A DNA stretch of 64,000 nucleotides from Pararhizobium sp. Lineage in GTDB: Bacteria; Pseudomonadota; Alphaproteobacteria; Rhizobiales; Rhizobiaceae. The stretch covers positions 124,001 to 188,000 of the forward strand of contig JAURWE010000055.1 of the NCBI GenBank assembly GCA_030655075.1, in the 5' to 3' direction. Positions 51,057 to 60,610 of this stretch are shown here, piece after piece. Every line of letters begins with the position of its first letter. Position 1 is the first letter of the stretch. The translations under genes and the position numbers were made by a program. The notes below the pieces were generated by a model that worked only from the letters and a program-made list of their open reading frames with translations, was not told the DNA's origin and searched no databases.

Positions 51057-52093
51057 AGTGGCCTCCTCGCCTTGTAGAGAATGAATGCAAAAGCCGGGGC
51101 GCCGAACAAGGCGGTGACGACGCCGATCGGCAGGATCTGCTGCGGAATGATGATGCGCGAGACGATGTCGGCCACGACCATGAAGATCGCCCCGATGAGC
51201 ACTGTCGCCGGCAGCAGGCGCATATGGCCGGGGCCGACAAGAAAGCGGGCCGCGTGCGGGATGACGAGGCCGACAAAACCGATCGAGCCGACAATGCTGA
51301 CCATGGTTGCCGTCAGCAGTGCGGTGAGGCCAAGCAGCGTGATGCGCACCCGGACGACGGGAATGCCGAGCGTGGCGGCGGCATCGGTACCAAAAGTGAA
51401 GGCATCAAGGGCGCGGGCATACACCATGCAAACGAGAAAACCGAGGATGGCGACCGGGCCTGCGAGATAGACATCCGGCCAGCGTACGCCGCTGAGATTG
51501 CCGAGCAGCCAGAACATGACGCCACGCGCCTGCTCGGCATTGGCCGAGGTGGTGACGATGTAAGAGGTGAGCGCGTTGAACAGCTGCGAGCCGGCGACCC
51601 CGGCCAGGATGATCCGGTCGGCCGCACCACCGGCACCGGCAGCCAGCAGCGAGACGAGGGCGAAGGCAATGACGGCGCCGGCAAAGGCGCCGGTGGAGAG
51701 CGTCAGGACGCCATAGCCGAAACCGAGGATCATGACGGCGACGGCACCGGTGGATGCGCCCGCCGAGATGCCCAGCACATAGGGTTCCGCCAGCGGATTG
51801 CGCAGCAGCGCCTGCAGGATGGCGCCCGAAAGCGCCAGCGCGGCGCCGGAGCTTGCCGCCACCAGCGCACGGCTGAGCCGATAGTCCCAGATGATGCCCT
51901 CGTGGATGCGGCTGAGTTCAAAGGCCGTGCCGAACAGGCGGTTGCCGACGGCTTTGACGGTCGTGTCGACCGGAATGGATATCTCGCCGATCGAGACGGC
52001 GAGACTGACGGCGAAGCCGAGGACGCAGAGCGCCAGAAGGGAGAGCGCCAGAAGCGCTCCCCATCCCTGCCGGGCGACGAGACCGTGGCTCAC
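51053..52093 (-). CDS. btuC: FecCD/BtuC-type ABC permease
   Basis: 346 residues with about nine to ten hydrophobic helices. Family blocks: DYRLSRALVAASSGAALALSG, GLVIPHAARFLVGPGHMRLL and the ending GAPAFAFILYKARR. It forms the homodimeric channel coupled to BtuD-like ATPases. Overlaps both neighbours by 4 bp, so one transcript. Substrate specificity rests on the riboswitch. Confidence 0.87.
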   Translation of the reverse strand: MSHGLVARQGWGALLALSLLALCVLGFAVSLAVSIGEISIPVDTTVKAVGNRLFGTAFELSRIHEGIIWDYRLSRALVAASSGAALALSGAILQALLRNPLAEPYVLGISAGASTGAVAVMILGFGYGVLTLSTGAFAGAVIAFALVSLLAAGAGGAADRIILAGVAGSQLFNALTSYIVTTSANAEQARGVMFWLLGNLSGVRWPDVYLAGPVAILGFLVCMVYARALDAFTFGTDAAATLGIPVVRVRITLLGLTALLTATMVSIVGSIGFVGLVIPHAARFLVGPGHMRLLPATVLIGAIFMVVADIVSRIIIPQQILPIGVVTALFGAPAFAFILYKARRPL

Positions 52094-53121
52094 TTGGTGA
52101 GACCGAACGACTTGATGCCGGCCGCGAGGATCTCGATGCCGTCGATGGTGCGGATCGTCGGGTTCATCGACTGCGCATCCATCAGGACGAAGTGCTTGTT
52201 CCTGACCACGCCCAGCTGGCTGGTGACCGGATCCTTCTCGAGGAAATCGACCTTGACCTTCGGATCGTCAGCGGCATAACGGCGGCGGTCCATGGTGGCG
52301 ATGACGATCACGGCCGGGTCCGCCTGTGCGATCGTTTCCCAGCCGACCAGCGGCCATTCTTCCTCAGTCGTGACGACATTCTTGGCCCCGAGCGTTTTCA
52401 GGATATAGGCCGGTGCGCTGTTCTTGCCGGCGATGAAGGCGTCGCCCTGGACCTCCTTGCTGGAGAACCAGAAGGCAATCGGCAGGTCCTTGCTGGAACC
52501 GCCAAGCGAAGCGACGGCATCGGCCTCGCGCTTCTTCAGTGCGGCAATCAGCGTTTCGCCACGGTCCTGAATGTCGAAGATCTCCGCCAGCTCACCGATC
52601 TCCTGATAAATCAGGTCCATCGTGAACAGCTCCTTGCGCACGCCGTCACCGCCATCGGTGTTGATCTTGGCGACGCAATCTGCCGGCGAGATATAGGTTT
52701 TGATGCCGAGTTCGGCGAACTGCTCGCGTTTGCCGACCGAGCCCTGGTCGCCGACATGCCATTCGAATTCGGCGGCAACCAGATCCGGCTCCTGACCAAC
52801 GACCGATTCAAAGCTCGGATCGTTATCAGCCAGCCGCTTGACACGCTTGTTGACCTCTTCATAGGCCGGCAGAACCGGGCCGACCCAGACAGCGGTGCCG
52901 GCAATCTTGTCGGCAAGACCGAGCGAGTAGAGGATTTCGGTCATGCCCTGACCGATGGACACCGCCTTGGCCGGTGCCTTGTCGAACGTGACCGGCTGGC
53001 CGCAATTGCTTACGGTCAGCGGATAGGTGGTCGGCGCGGCGCCGGCTGGGGCGGAAAACAGGGTCACGGCGCAAACTGCCGCAAGAGATGCAAAGGCAAT
53101 ACGGGGGTAGGAACGGGTCAT
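52090..53121 (-). CDS. btuF: BtuF/FepB-type periplasmic binding protein
   Basis: 343 residues from the ATG at 53121. Signal peptide ends near AGAAP. The mature part has the class III fold blocks VSIGQGMTEILYSLGLADKI and PDLVAAEFEWHV, with the long linking helix typical of B12 and siderophore binders. First gene of the btuFCD-like operon; the leader holds the cobalamin riboswitch 270-490 bases upstream. The symbols are tentative and based on regulation. Confidence 0.83.
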   Translation of the reverse strand: MTRSYPRIAFASLAAVCAVTLFSAPAGAAPTTYPLTVSNCGQPVTFDKAPAKAVSIGQGMTEILYSLGLADKIAGTAVWVGPVLPAYEEVNKRVKRLADNDPSFESVVGQEPDLVAAEFEWHVGDQGSVGKREQFAELGIKTYISPADCVAKINTDGGDGVRKELFTMDLIYQEIGELAEIFDIQDRGETLIAALKKREADAVASLGGSSKDLPIAFWFSSKEVQGDAFIAGKNSAPAYILKTLGAKNVVTTEEEWPLVGWETIAQADPAVIVIATMDRRRYAADDPKVKVDFLEKDPVTSQLGVVRNKHFVLMDAQSMNPTIRTIDGIEILAAGIKSFGLTK

Positions 53122-53271
53122 GATGATCCTCGTGAAGACTAGAAGAGTGCCGCAGCAATGGTCTGGCCGGGCAGAAACGGCGCGGAAAGGCGACCAGGCG
53201 GGAACGCACGGGATCACAACGGCGGCAGGCGCGCCTGCAGCCGGATGATGGCGATCACGCCTGTCGTTTGC

Positions 53272-53346
53272 TCAAGGAGAAACGGGCGGATCCGCGTGAT
53301 GAAAAAGGGAAAAATATCGCCCGGTGCGGGCGTCGAAAACCGTCAT
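53272..53346 (-). CDS. 24-residue leader peptide between riboswitch and btuF
   Basis: Starts MTVFDARTG after a strong AAAGGAG site (spacing six bases). It spans the terminator hairpin at 53304-53332, so ribosomes on it would affect that fold. No obvious rare-codon run. The product itself may not matter. Confidence 0.35.
   Translation of the reverse strand: MTVFDARTGRYFSLFHHADPPVSP
53304..53332 (-). terminator. Intrinsic terminator of the riboswitch leader
   Basis: CGCCCG and CGGGCG pair around a 3-base loop (53318-53332), followed on the minus strand by ATATTTTTCCCTTTTT. It lies between the cobalamin aptamer and btuF, so it is a likely expression platform. Confidence 0.55.
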
Positions 53347-53396
53347 TTCAGGCTCCTTTCCGGGCAACCCCGCCCGGGATGGTGGACACATGTTTG

Positions 53397-53610
53397 ACGG
53401 CAGGTCTCCTGGCTCACGAATATGCGCCTCACGTCTGCCTTCCCGTGAGAGTGATGCTCTCGCAGTGGCATGGCGCTCGAAACAAAGCGCCACAGGGACG
53501 TTCGACAATCCGCTTACAGTTGCGGGGGCAGCCACGGTTTTGGCCCCATTCGGGTCATCCGCACCGTGTTCCCTATTAATCCCCTCCAGAGTCGTCCTTC
53601 GGGGAACCGT
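53397..53610 (-). ncRNA. Cobalamin riboswitch
   Basis: On the minus strand, in order: GGTTCCCCGAAGGACG (5' P1 side), GGGAACACGGTGCGG, CCCCCGCAACTGTAAGCGG, GCCACTGCGAGAGC, and the B12 box AGCCAGGAGACCTGC (53400-53414). These are the conserved blocks of the AdoCbl-type aptamer. It precedes the btuFCD-like operon and should switch it off when cobalamin is plentiful. Confidence 0.92.
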
Positions 53611-53708
53611 CGCCATCCACTTAGTCGAAGGGATATCCCAGCGTCAAGATGAGCGGCGGCACTATACCGGTGGAGCTGTTTTTATGAGCGAAGCTTCGCC
53701 CGGGCGTG

Positions 53709-53730
53709 AAGCCCTGCAGAAGCAGGGCGA
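53709..53730 (-). terminator. Hairpin after the guanidine operon
   Basis: GCCCTGC and GCAGGGC pair around AGAA (53711-53728). There is no good T run, so it may only protect the 3' end. It lies 34 bases past the allophanate hydrolase stop. Confidence 0.35.
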
Positions 53731-53761
53731 TTGCGAGTTTCAGATATCGCGTCATCGTGTT

Positions 53762-55576
53762 TCACCCCTGTTTTGCGAGTTTGCTCTGGATGTAGGCGCG
53801 CCAGCCGCCGAGCGCTGTGACTTCCTGCGCACCCTCGACCGCATAGGCTTCGCAGAGAAAACCCGAAATGCTGGAGCCGTCATCGAGGGTCACCTTGCCA
53901 ATGCCGAGCGGGGCCGGGATTTTCTGGACGAAGTTTCCGAAGGCCGCCGGCGGCAGTGCCCAGACTTCGACGGCAAGCCCCTCGCCTGCCACGCCCGGCT
54001 CGCGGATGAGGCCCGGCTTCGGTGGCACCGTGTTTGGCAGCACGAAGAGGCGATAGTCGCCGGCCGTGCGGCAGGTCTTGATGAGACGTCCGCCGGGGCC
54101 GGTCAGTTCGTGGTTGAGCGGCATGCCGGTCAGGTGCGCACCGACGACGACGATCGGCACGAAGCCATCGTCGATGGGCGCCACCCGGCTCGCCTCGGGC
54201 AAGGCGGCTGTCTTGTCCTTGCCCATGCCGGCACCGAGCGCGCGGTGCATGGCATCGGCAAACGGGGCGAGCGCATCGTCGGTAAAGGCCGGCCCGATCA
54301 GCGTGACGCCGGCCGGGAGGTGGTCCTTCGTGTCAAACCCGGCCGGCACCGCAATGGCGGCGCAGTCGTAGAGATTGGCGAAATTGGTGTAGCGGCCGAA
54401 ATGGCTGTTGCGGACGATCGGATCGGCCCGCATCTCGTCGACCGTATAGGTTGTCGGCGAGGTCGGCAGCATCAGGATATCCACTTTCGCCCATTCGACC
54501 TTGGTCTTCTGGCGCAGGGCCTCGAGCTTGTATTTGCCCTCGAAGGCGGCGACCGCGTCATAGGCCTTGGCACCTTCGATGATGGTGCGGACCGCCGGAT
54601 CGAAATCACCAGCGTTGGTGACGATGAAATCCTTCACCGCCGCTAAGCGCTCGGCAACCCAGGGGCCGTTGTAGAGCAGTTCGGCGGCCTGCCGGAACGG
54701 CGCATAGTCGAAGGGCACGATGGTGGCGCCGAGTGATTTCGCCCGCGCGATCGCGGCGTCATACAGCTTTTCGACCTCGGCGTTTCCGAAGAACTCGCGC
54801 TCAGCGCCGTCGAGCACGCCGATCCGGAGGCCTGAGGTGGGTAGACTGGCGGGTACGGCCTTGCGGGAGAACGGATCGGCGGCATCATACCCTTCCATGA
54901 TCTTGCGCACCGCCACGCCATCGCCGACGGTGGCGGCAAAGACCGTCACAACATCAACGCTGCGGCAGGCCGGCACGACGCCGACATTGGGCACGAGGCC
55001 CGGCGTCGGCTTGATGCCGACAAGGTTGTTGAAAGCTGCCGGTACGCGGCCGGACCCGGCCGTGTCGGTACCGAGCGCGAATGTGGCGAGCCCGGCAGCA
55101 ACCGCGACGGCCGAACCGGAGCTCGAGCCGCCCGAGACATAGGCAGCGTCGAAGACCGAGCGCGGCGCCCCGTAGGGCGAGCGGGTGCCGTTGAGGCCCG
55201 TGGCGAACTGATCGAGGTTGGTCTTGCCGATGACGAGAGCACCTGCGGCCTTCAGCCTGGCGACGACAACAGAATCGTCGGTTGGATCGTAGGCATAGGC
55301 CGGGCAGGCTGCCGTCGTCGGCAGCCCCCTGGCATCGATATTGTCCTTGACGGCAAAGGGAATGCCCCAGAGCGGCAGGCTGTTGGGCTCCGGCGCGCGG
55401 GCCACAAGGTCGCGGGCGGCGGCACGCAGGGCATCGTCCGGCTCGGGTGTGATGAAGATCGCCGGATCGTTGGAGGCTGCCCGGCGGGCGATGACCTCTT
55501 CGACAAGGTCGAGCGGTGTCAGGCCTGCCTGATAGGCGGCGCGAAGGCTGGAGAGATCGAGAATGGTCGGCAGCAT
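53762..55576 (-). CDS. atzF: Allophanate hydrolase
   Basis: 604 residues. The amidase signature family catalytic triad is visible: Lys in FAVKDNIDA, Ser in GGSSSGSAVAVAAG and Ser in GTDTAGSGRVPAAFNN. A C-terminal ~140-residue domain follows, usual for AtzF-type enzymes. It splits allophanate into two ammonia and two CO2. The start at 55576 has GAGGAG upstream and lies one base after the carboxylase stop. It completes the guanidine (or urea) nitrogen pathway. Confidence 0.92.
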   Translation of the reverse strand: MLPTILDLSSLRAAYQAGLTPLDLVEEVIARRAASNDPAIFITPEPDDALRAAARDLVARAPEPNSLPLWGIPFAVKDNIDARGLPTTAACPAYAYDPTDDSVVVARLKAAGALVIGKTNLDQFATGLNGTRSPYGAPRSVFDAAYVSGGSSSGSAVAVAAGLATFALGTDTAGSGRVPAAFNNLVGIKPTPGLVPNVGVVPACRSVDVVTVFAATVGDGVAVRKIMEGYDAADPFSRKAVPASLPTSGLRIGVLDGAEREFFGNAEVEKLYDAAIARAKSLGATIVPFDYAPFRQAAELLYNGPWVAERLAAVKDFIVTNAGDFDPAVRTIIEGAKAYDAVAAFEGKYKLEALRQKTKVEWAKVDILMLPTSPTTYTVDEMRADPIVRNSHFGRYTNFANLYDCAAIAVPAGFDTKDHLPAGVTLIGPAFTDDALAPFADAMHRALGAGMGKDKTAALPEASRVAPIDDGFVPIVVVGAHLTGMPLNHELTGPGGRLIKTCRTAGDYRLFVLPNTVPPKPGLIREPGVAGEGLAVEVWALPPAAFGNFVQKIPAPLGIGKVTLDDGSSISGFLCEAYAVEGAQEVTALGGWRAYIQSKLAKQG

Positions 55577-55577
55577 G

Positions 55578-58500
55578 TCAGCACTCCTCAAGAACGACGA
55601 TGATGTCGCCCGATTTTATGTTTCGTCCAGGACCGGCCCTGAGCTCGCGGACCCGGCCGCTTGCATGGGCAGTCACGTTGATTTCCATTTTCATAGATTC
55701 GATGATGGCCAGCGTATCGCCGGCAGCGACCTCGGCCCCCGGTTCGACCAGAAGTTTCCAGATATTGCCCGGAACCGCGCTGGCGACGCCGAAGCAACCG
55801 GCGGGAATGTCGCCGTCGAGGCCTTCGACAGGCCCGTCGTCGGTGACAAAACTGTCGAGACCTTCGACTTTCCAGCGGTGCCGCTCGGCATCGAAGGCGG
55901 CCTGCTGGGTCGCCTTGAAGCGGCCGATCGCGGCGGCATTGTCCGTCAGTTCCTTCTCGTAGGCGGCATAGGAGAAAGTGGTCTCCTCGATCTTCACCGG
56001 ATAGCCGCCATGCGGGAAGGCAGCGCGGGCTTCCATCAGCTCGTCGTGACCGACAGGGAAAAAGCGGATCTGGTCGAAGAAGTTGAGCAGCCAGGGTTTG
56101 CCCTTGGCAAAGGCCGGCGTCTCGCGCCAGGTGTTCCAGACCTGGATGGTGCGGCCGAACAACTGATAGCCGCCGGGTCCTTCCATGCCGTAGATGCACA
56201 TGTAGGCGCCGCCGATGCCGACGGCGTTTTCCGGCGTCCAGGTGCGGGCCGGATTGTATTTGGTCGTCACCAGCCGGTGGCGCGGATCCATCGGGGTGGC
56301 GACCGGAGCACCGAGATAGACGTCACCAAGCCCGAGCACGAGATAACTGGCGTTGAAAACGATATCCCGCACCGCCTGCTCATTGGCCAAGCCGTTGATA
56401 CGGCGGATAAACTCGATATTGGAGGGGCACCAGGGCGCATTCGGCCGAACGAGCTCCTGATACTTGCGCATGGCGACCTCGGCCTGCGGATCGTTCCACG
56501 ATAGCGGCAGGTGCACGATGCGGCTGGGCACGGTGACGGCCTGCGCCGGCGGCAGGCTTGCCTCAATCTCGGCGAGCAGGCCAAGCAGGCGGGTGCGCGT
56601 CAATGCCGTGCCATCATAGTGGATCTGCAGCGAGCGGATGCCCGGCGTCAGGTCGATCAATCCCGGCAGGTGCGCTGCCTCTACCGCCTGCATCAGGAGA
56701 TGCACGCGCAGCCGGAGGGCGATGTCCAGTGCCATGGGCCCGTATTCAACCAACAGATTGTCGTCACCCTGACGGCGGTAGACGACATCGACCGGGCCAT
56801 CGCTGCTTTTGCCGACGATCGCCGAACCGGCATCGTTGACCGGCCTGTGGATGGCCGGGCCCGCGACCGGATCATCCGGCCGTGCCAGCGCATGAAAGCG
56901 GATGCGGTCGCCGGGCTTGAACTGGCCCATCTTCCACTGCTCGTCGCGGGCGATCACCGCCGGGCAGACGAAGCCGCCGAGGCTCGGGCCATCAGGACCG
57001 AGGATGATCGGCATGTCGCCGGTAAAATCGATCGCGCCGACCGCATAGGCATTGTCGTGCAGGTTGGAAGGATGCAGACCCGCCTCGCCACCATCGCTGC
57101 GCGCCCATTGCGGCGCCGGGCCGATGAGGCGGACGCCGGTGCGGGCACTGTTGAAATGCACTTCGTAAGATGTCGAAAACAGCGTTTCGATATCATCAGG
57201 CTGGAAGAAGTCTGGCGCGCCATGCGGGCCATAGACAACGCCGACCAACCATTCGCGGGTGAGCTCTGCCGGCCCCGTGGCGGGCAGCGCCCGGTTGACC
57301 GGAGCGTTGCGGGCCAGATGCAGCACATGGCCCGTCTTCAGCGTCCCGGTGGCATTGCCGCCGAACTGGCCGAGACCGAAGGTGGCGCGCGAGCCGAGCA
57401 CGACCGGCGCGGCAAATCCACCCTCGACCGCCAGATAGGCCCGTTGCCCTGCCCCGTCGATCGTGCCGATCGACAGCGTCTGGCCAGCGCGCATCGTTAC
57501 GGCCGTATCATGCGGGATTTTTTCGCCGTCGCAGGTCATCGGCATGCGGGCGCCCGCGAGGGCCACGACCGTATCGACATGGAAGCGCAGCACCGGGCCG
57601 GAGACCGTCAGCTCAAGCGCTGCGGTCGTATCGTCATTGCCCACCAGGCGGTTGGCATGGCGGAAAGAACGCTCGTCCATCGGCCCGCTCGGCGGCACGC
57701 CGACATGCCAGAGACCGAGGCGGCCAGGCAGTTCCTGCAGGCTCGACTGTGCACCCGGCGCAATCACCTCGATGACATCAGGCACGAAGGCAAAATCCTT
57801 CAGCGCCGTCGTTGCCACCTTGCCGCTGGCCAGAAGTTCGGACGCGGCTATGGCGCGGAGATAGCCGAGATTGGTTTCGATGCCTGATATGGAGGTTTCG
57901 GCAAGGGCGCGTCTTAGGTTCTCGATCGCCGCCGGGCGGTCTTCTCCCGTGACGATGATCTTTGCCAGCATGGGATCGTAATAGGGGGTGACCTCAGTGC
58001 CGGTTTCGATCCAGGTGTCGATGCGGGCACTCGCCGGGAAGACGACCTCCGTCAGCAGGCCGGCGCTGGGGCGGAAATCGGCATGCGGCATCTCGGCATA
58101 GACGCGGACCTCGATGGCGGCACCTTTCGGGGTCAACGGCTGGTTTGACGACAACACCGTCTCACCCACTGCCTGGCGGATCATCCATTCGACCAGATCG
58201 ATGCCGAACACGGCTTCGGTCACCGGATGTTCGACCTGCAGGCGGGTGTTGACCTCCAGAAAATAGAACTCTTCGCGGGCTGGATCGTAGATGAACTCGA
58301 CTGTGCCGGCAGAAGCATAGGAGACCGATGCGCCGAGATCGACGGCGGCCTTGTGCAGCCGGGAGCGGGTCGCATCGGACAGACCTGGCGCCGGCGTTTC
58401 CTCGACGACCTTCTGGTTGCGCCGCTGCAGCGAGCAATCGCGCTCGCCCAGCGCCACGACATTGCCCTTGCCGTCACCAAAGATCTGCACCTCGACATGG

Positions 58501-59117
58501 CGGGCGTCCGAGACGAAGCGCTCGATATAGACGCGGGCGTCACCAAAGCTGGCACGCGCGGTTCGCTGCACGCTTTCAAACGAGGCTTTCAGCATGTCCT
58601 GATCAGCGCAGAGCTGCATGCCGATGCCGCCGCCGCCGGCGGTGCTTTTCAGCATGACGGGGTAGCCGAGCGTTTCCGCCGCCGTCAGGGCTTCGTCGCT
58701 CGACTGCAGCAGGCCGGTGCCCGGCAGCAGCGGCACGCCGCTTGCCATCGCCAGTTCGCGGGCCGTGTGCTTCAGGCCGAAGGCGGAGAGATGCTCCGGG
58801 CGGGGGCCGATGAAGGTGATGCCTTCGGCGGCGAGACGCTCGGCAAAGCCGATGTTTTCCGAGAGGAAGCCGTAGCCGGGGTGCACCGCTTCAGCCCCCG
58901 TCGCCCTGCAGGCGGCGATGACGGCATCAACGTTGAGATAGCTTTCGCTGGCGGGCGCCGGACCGAGACGCACGGCCTCATCGGCGAGGAGCACCGCCTT
59001 GGTAAACCGGTCGGCATCGGAATAGACCGCGACGGAGGCGATCCCCATCAATTTCAATGTCCTTATAACCCGGACGGCGATTTCGCCTCGGTTGGCGATC
59101 AGAACCTTCTTGAACAT
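55578..59117 (-). CDS. Biotin-dependent urea/guanidine carboxylase
   Basis: 1179 residues. The N-terminal ~450 residues are an ATP-grasp biotin carboxylase (MLKSTAGGGGIGM, the ERDCSLQRRNQK block). Next are the KipA-like and KipI-like carboxyltransferase domains (~470-1000). The C-terminus is a biotinyl domain with ESMKMEI, whose second Lys.. the one between two Met.. is biotinylated. The guanidine-I riboswitch and the DUF1989 pair in the operon indicate that guanidine, giving carboxyguanidine, is the true substrate rather than urea. That is inference from context; the residues deciding substrate were not checked. Confidence 0.92.
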   Translation of the reverse strand: MFKKVLIANRGEIAVRVIRTLKLMGIASVAVYSDADRFTKAVLLADEAVRLGPAPASESYLNVDAVIAACRATGAEAVHPGYGFLSENIGFAERLAAEGITFIGPRPEHLSAFGLKHTARELAMASGVPLLPGTGLLQSSDEALTAAETLGYPVMLKSTAGGGGIGMQLCADQDMLKASFESVQRTARASFGDARVYIERFVSDARHVEVQIFGDGKGNVVALGERDCSLQRRNQKVVEETPAPGLSDATRSRLHKAAVDLGASVSYASAGTVEFIYDPAREEFYFLEVNTRLQVEHPVTEAVFGIDLVEWMIRQAVGETVLSSNQPLTPKGAAIEVRVYAEMPHADFRPSAGLLTEVVFPASARIDTWIETGTEVTPYYDPMLAKIIVTGEDRPAAIENLRRALAETSISGIETNLGYLRAIAASELLASGKVATTALKDFAFVPDVIEVIAPGAQSSLQELPGRLGLWHVGVPPSGPMDERSFRHANRLVGNDDTTAALELTVSGPVLRFHVDTVVALAGARMPMTCDGEKIPHDTAVTMRAGQTLSIGTIDGAGQRAYLAVEGGFAAPVVLGSRATFGLGQFGGNATGTLKTGHVLHLARNAPVNRALPATGPAELTREWLVGVVYGPHGAPDFFQPDDIETLFSTSYEVHFNSARTGVRLIGPAPQWARSDGGEAGLHPSNLHDNAYAVGAIDFTGDMPIILGPDGPSLGGFVCPAVIARDEQWKMGQFKPGDRIRFHALARPDDPVAGPAIHRPVNDAGSAIVGKSSDGPVDVVYRRQGDDNLLVEYGPMALDIALRLRVHLLMQAVEAAHLPGLIDLTPGIRSLQIHYDGTALTRTRLLGLLAEIEASLPPAQAVTVPSRIVHLPLSWNDPQAEVAMRKYQELVRPNAPWCPSNIEFIRRINGLANEQAVRDIVFNASYLVLGLGDVYLGAPVATPMDPRHRLVTTKYNPARTWTPENAVGIGGAYMCIYGMEGPGGYQLFGRTIQVWNTWRETPAFAKGKPWLLNFFDQIRFFPVGHDELMEARAAFPHGGYPVKIEETTFSYAAYEKELTDNAAAIGRFKATQQAAFDAERHRWKVEGLDSFVTDDGPVEGLDGDIPAGCFGVASAVPGNIWKLLVEPGAEVAAGDTLAIIESMKMEINVTAHASGRVRELRAGPGRNIKSGDIIVVLEEC

Positions 59118-59120
59118 CGA

Positions 59121-59771
59121 TCAGATCTCCGCATCCCAGACGAGGACACGGATCGGCGTCGGGTCGAAACCGTTGCAGGGATTGTTTATCTGCGGGCAAT
59201 TGGAGATAACGCAGAGCACATCCATCTCGGCCACCAGCTCGACATAGTCCCCCGGCGAGGAAATGCCGTCGACGATGGTCATCTTGCCGTCCGGGCTGAT
59301 CGGCACGTTCATGAAGAAGTTGATGTTGGGCACGATGTCGCGCTTGTCCATGCCGTGTTTCGTCACCTCCAGCACGAAATTGTCGCGGCAGGCATGCAGG
59401 TATTTCGTGGCGTGGCCGAAGCGCACCGTGTTGCTTTCGCAGGAGCAGGCGCCGGCCGATGTGTCGTGGCGGCCGCAGCTGTCGGCGGTCAAACGCAGCA
59501 TGACATTGCCTTCGTTCGAGATGATTTTCGTGCCGGTGCCGACATAGGCCGAGCCCTGCTCGCGCATCGTGTCCTGATTGGAATAGCGCTCATGAAAAGC
59601 GCCAGCCTTGTAGAACAGCGTGTCGATCGCCTGCTGGCCGTAGCTGTCCTCGATGCGGATGGTCTGGCCCTTCAGCACAAGGCCGGACCAGGGGGCTTCG
59701 GCCGGAATGAAGTGATCCTGCACAGCGTTGTCGAGGCTGCGGGATGGGGCGGTCTGGATGAAATCGGTCAT
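59121..59771 (-). CDS. cgdB: Carboxyguanidine deiminase subunit (DUF1989, urea carboxylase-associated protein 2 type)
   Basis: 216 residues, a DUF1989 domain. The blocks TADSCGRHDTSAGACSCESN and NINFFMNVPISPDGKM carry conserved Cys, His and Asp probably binding zinc. In guanidine-degrading bacteria two such proteins form a heteromer that deiminates carboxyguanidine to allophanate and ammonia. It sits 3 bases before the carboxylase gene. The A/B assignment relative to the other DUF1989 gene is tentative. Confidence 0.82.
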   Translation of the reverse strand: MTDFIQTAPSRSLDNAVQDHFIPAEAPWSGLVLKGQTIRIEDSYGQQAIDTLFYKAGAFHERYSNQDTMREQGSAYVGTGTKIISNEGNVMLRLTADSCGRHDTSAGACSCESNTVRFGHATKYLHACRDNFVLEVTKHGMDKRDIVPNINFFMNVPISPDGKMTIVDGISSPGDYVELVAEMDVLCVISNCPQINNPCNGFDPTPIRVLVWDAEI

Positions 59772-59785
59772 GGCGTCCCCCTCCT

Positions 59786-60610
59786 TCAGGCCAGCATCAT
59801 GGCGTTGTTTTCAAAGCCTCGGACGGCTTCGGCGGTTGCCGTGCGGCAGAGATCATCCGCAGCCGGCGGGGCCGGCTGAAAGCGGGTGACGGTGACAGGC
59901 GACGGCGCATAGACGGGGTTGGGATCGAGCGGGTGCGGGCAATTGGAGAAGCCGACCAGCAGGTCCATTTCGGCCCGCATCTCGGCATAGTCGCCGCTGT
60001 TCGAGCGTTTGGTTTTCCAGCTGAAACCGCCGGTTTCGTCGAGGCTGACAGGAGCGAAGAGGTTGAGGATGCCGGGCAGATCGCGGCGGGCGAGACCGAG
60101 CTTGCCGGCCAGGAGCACGAGATTGTCGCGGGTGTTGCGGGTTTTGGCACCCGGATATTTTCCGGCGTTGGAGGCGACCGTCGAGCCGCCCATCAGGCAG
60201 TCGTGCGTGCCGGCGCTGTCTTCTGTGATCGAGAACATGACCCGGCCCAAATCTGAGAAGATCACCCGGCCTTTGCCGAGCGCCGTCGTCCACTGGACCT
60301 TAACGGTATCGACGAGGTTCATCCGCTCGCTGGTGTCGGCGGCATTCCAGGCGACCAGCGCCACGGTGGAGAGACCGTCCTGCTGGTGGATGCGGATCGT
60401 CTCGCCGCGCCGCACAAGCGTCGACCAGTACCAGCCGCCGGGGATTATCTCCTGGTGGGCGATGCGGCCGGTTTCGATGACCGGCGCCGGCAACGGGCTG
60501 GCGTCGGGCAGCGTTTTCGGCGCGAAGGTGAGGCCCGTCTTCTGGTGCTCCTCGTAGCGTTGGCGGTTGGCGGCGATTTCCTCAGCCGGGCGTCTCACAT
60601 GCATCATCAT
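59786..60610 (-). CDS. cgdA: Carboxyguanidine deiminase subunit (DUF1989, urea carboxylase-associated protein 1 type)
   Basis: 274 residues from the first of three consecutive Met codons; AGGAGA lies just upstream and the first ATG overlaps the stop of the ATPase gene (ATGA). DUF1989 blocks: ITEDSAGTHDCLMGGSTVAS and NLFAPVSLDETGGFSW. Longer than its partner by an N-terminal ~50-residue extension. Expected to work as a complex with the product of 59121-59771 between carboxylase and hydrolase steps. Confidence 0.82.
   Translation of the reverse strand: MMMHVRRPAEEIAANRQRYEEHQKTGLTFAPKTLPDASPLPAPVIETGRIAHQEIIPGGWYWSTLVRRGETIRIHQQDGLSTVALVAWNAADTSERMNLVDTVKVQWTTALGKGRVIFSDLGRVMFSITEDSAGTHDCLMGGSTVASNAGKYPGAKTRNTRDNLVLLAGKLGLARRDLPGILNLFAPVSLDETGGFSWKTKRSNSGDYAEMRAEMDLLVGFSNCPHPLDPNPVYAPSPVTVTRFQPAPPAADDLCRTATAEAVRGFENNAMMLA

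Noticed and set aside
53272..53616. 114-codon minus frame across the cobalamin leader
   Set aside because: Most of it lies in the aptamer, whose conserved RNA blocks explain the sequence. Only the last 24 codons have a ribosome site and were kept as a leader peptide.
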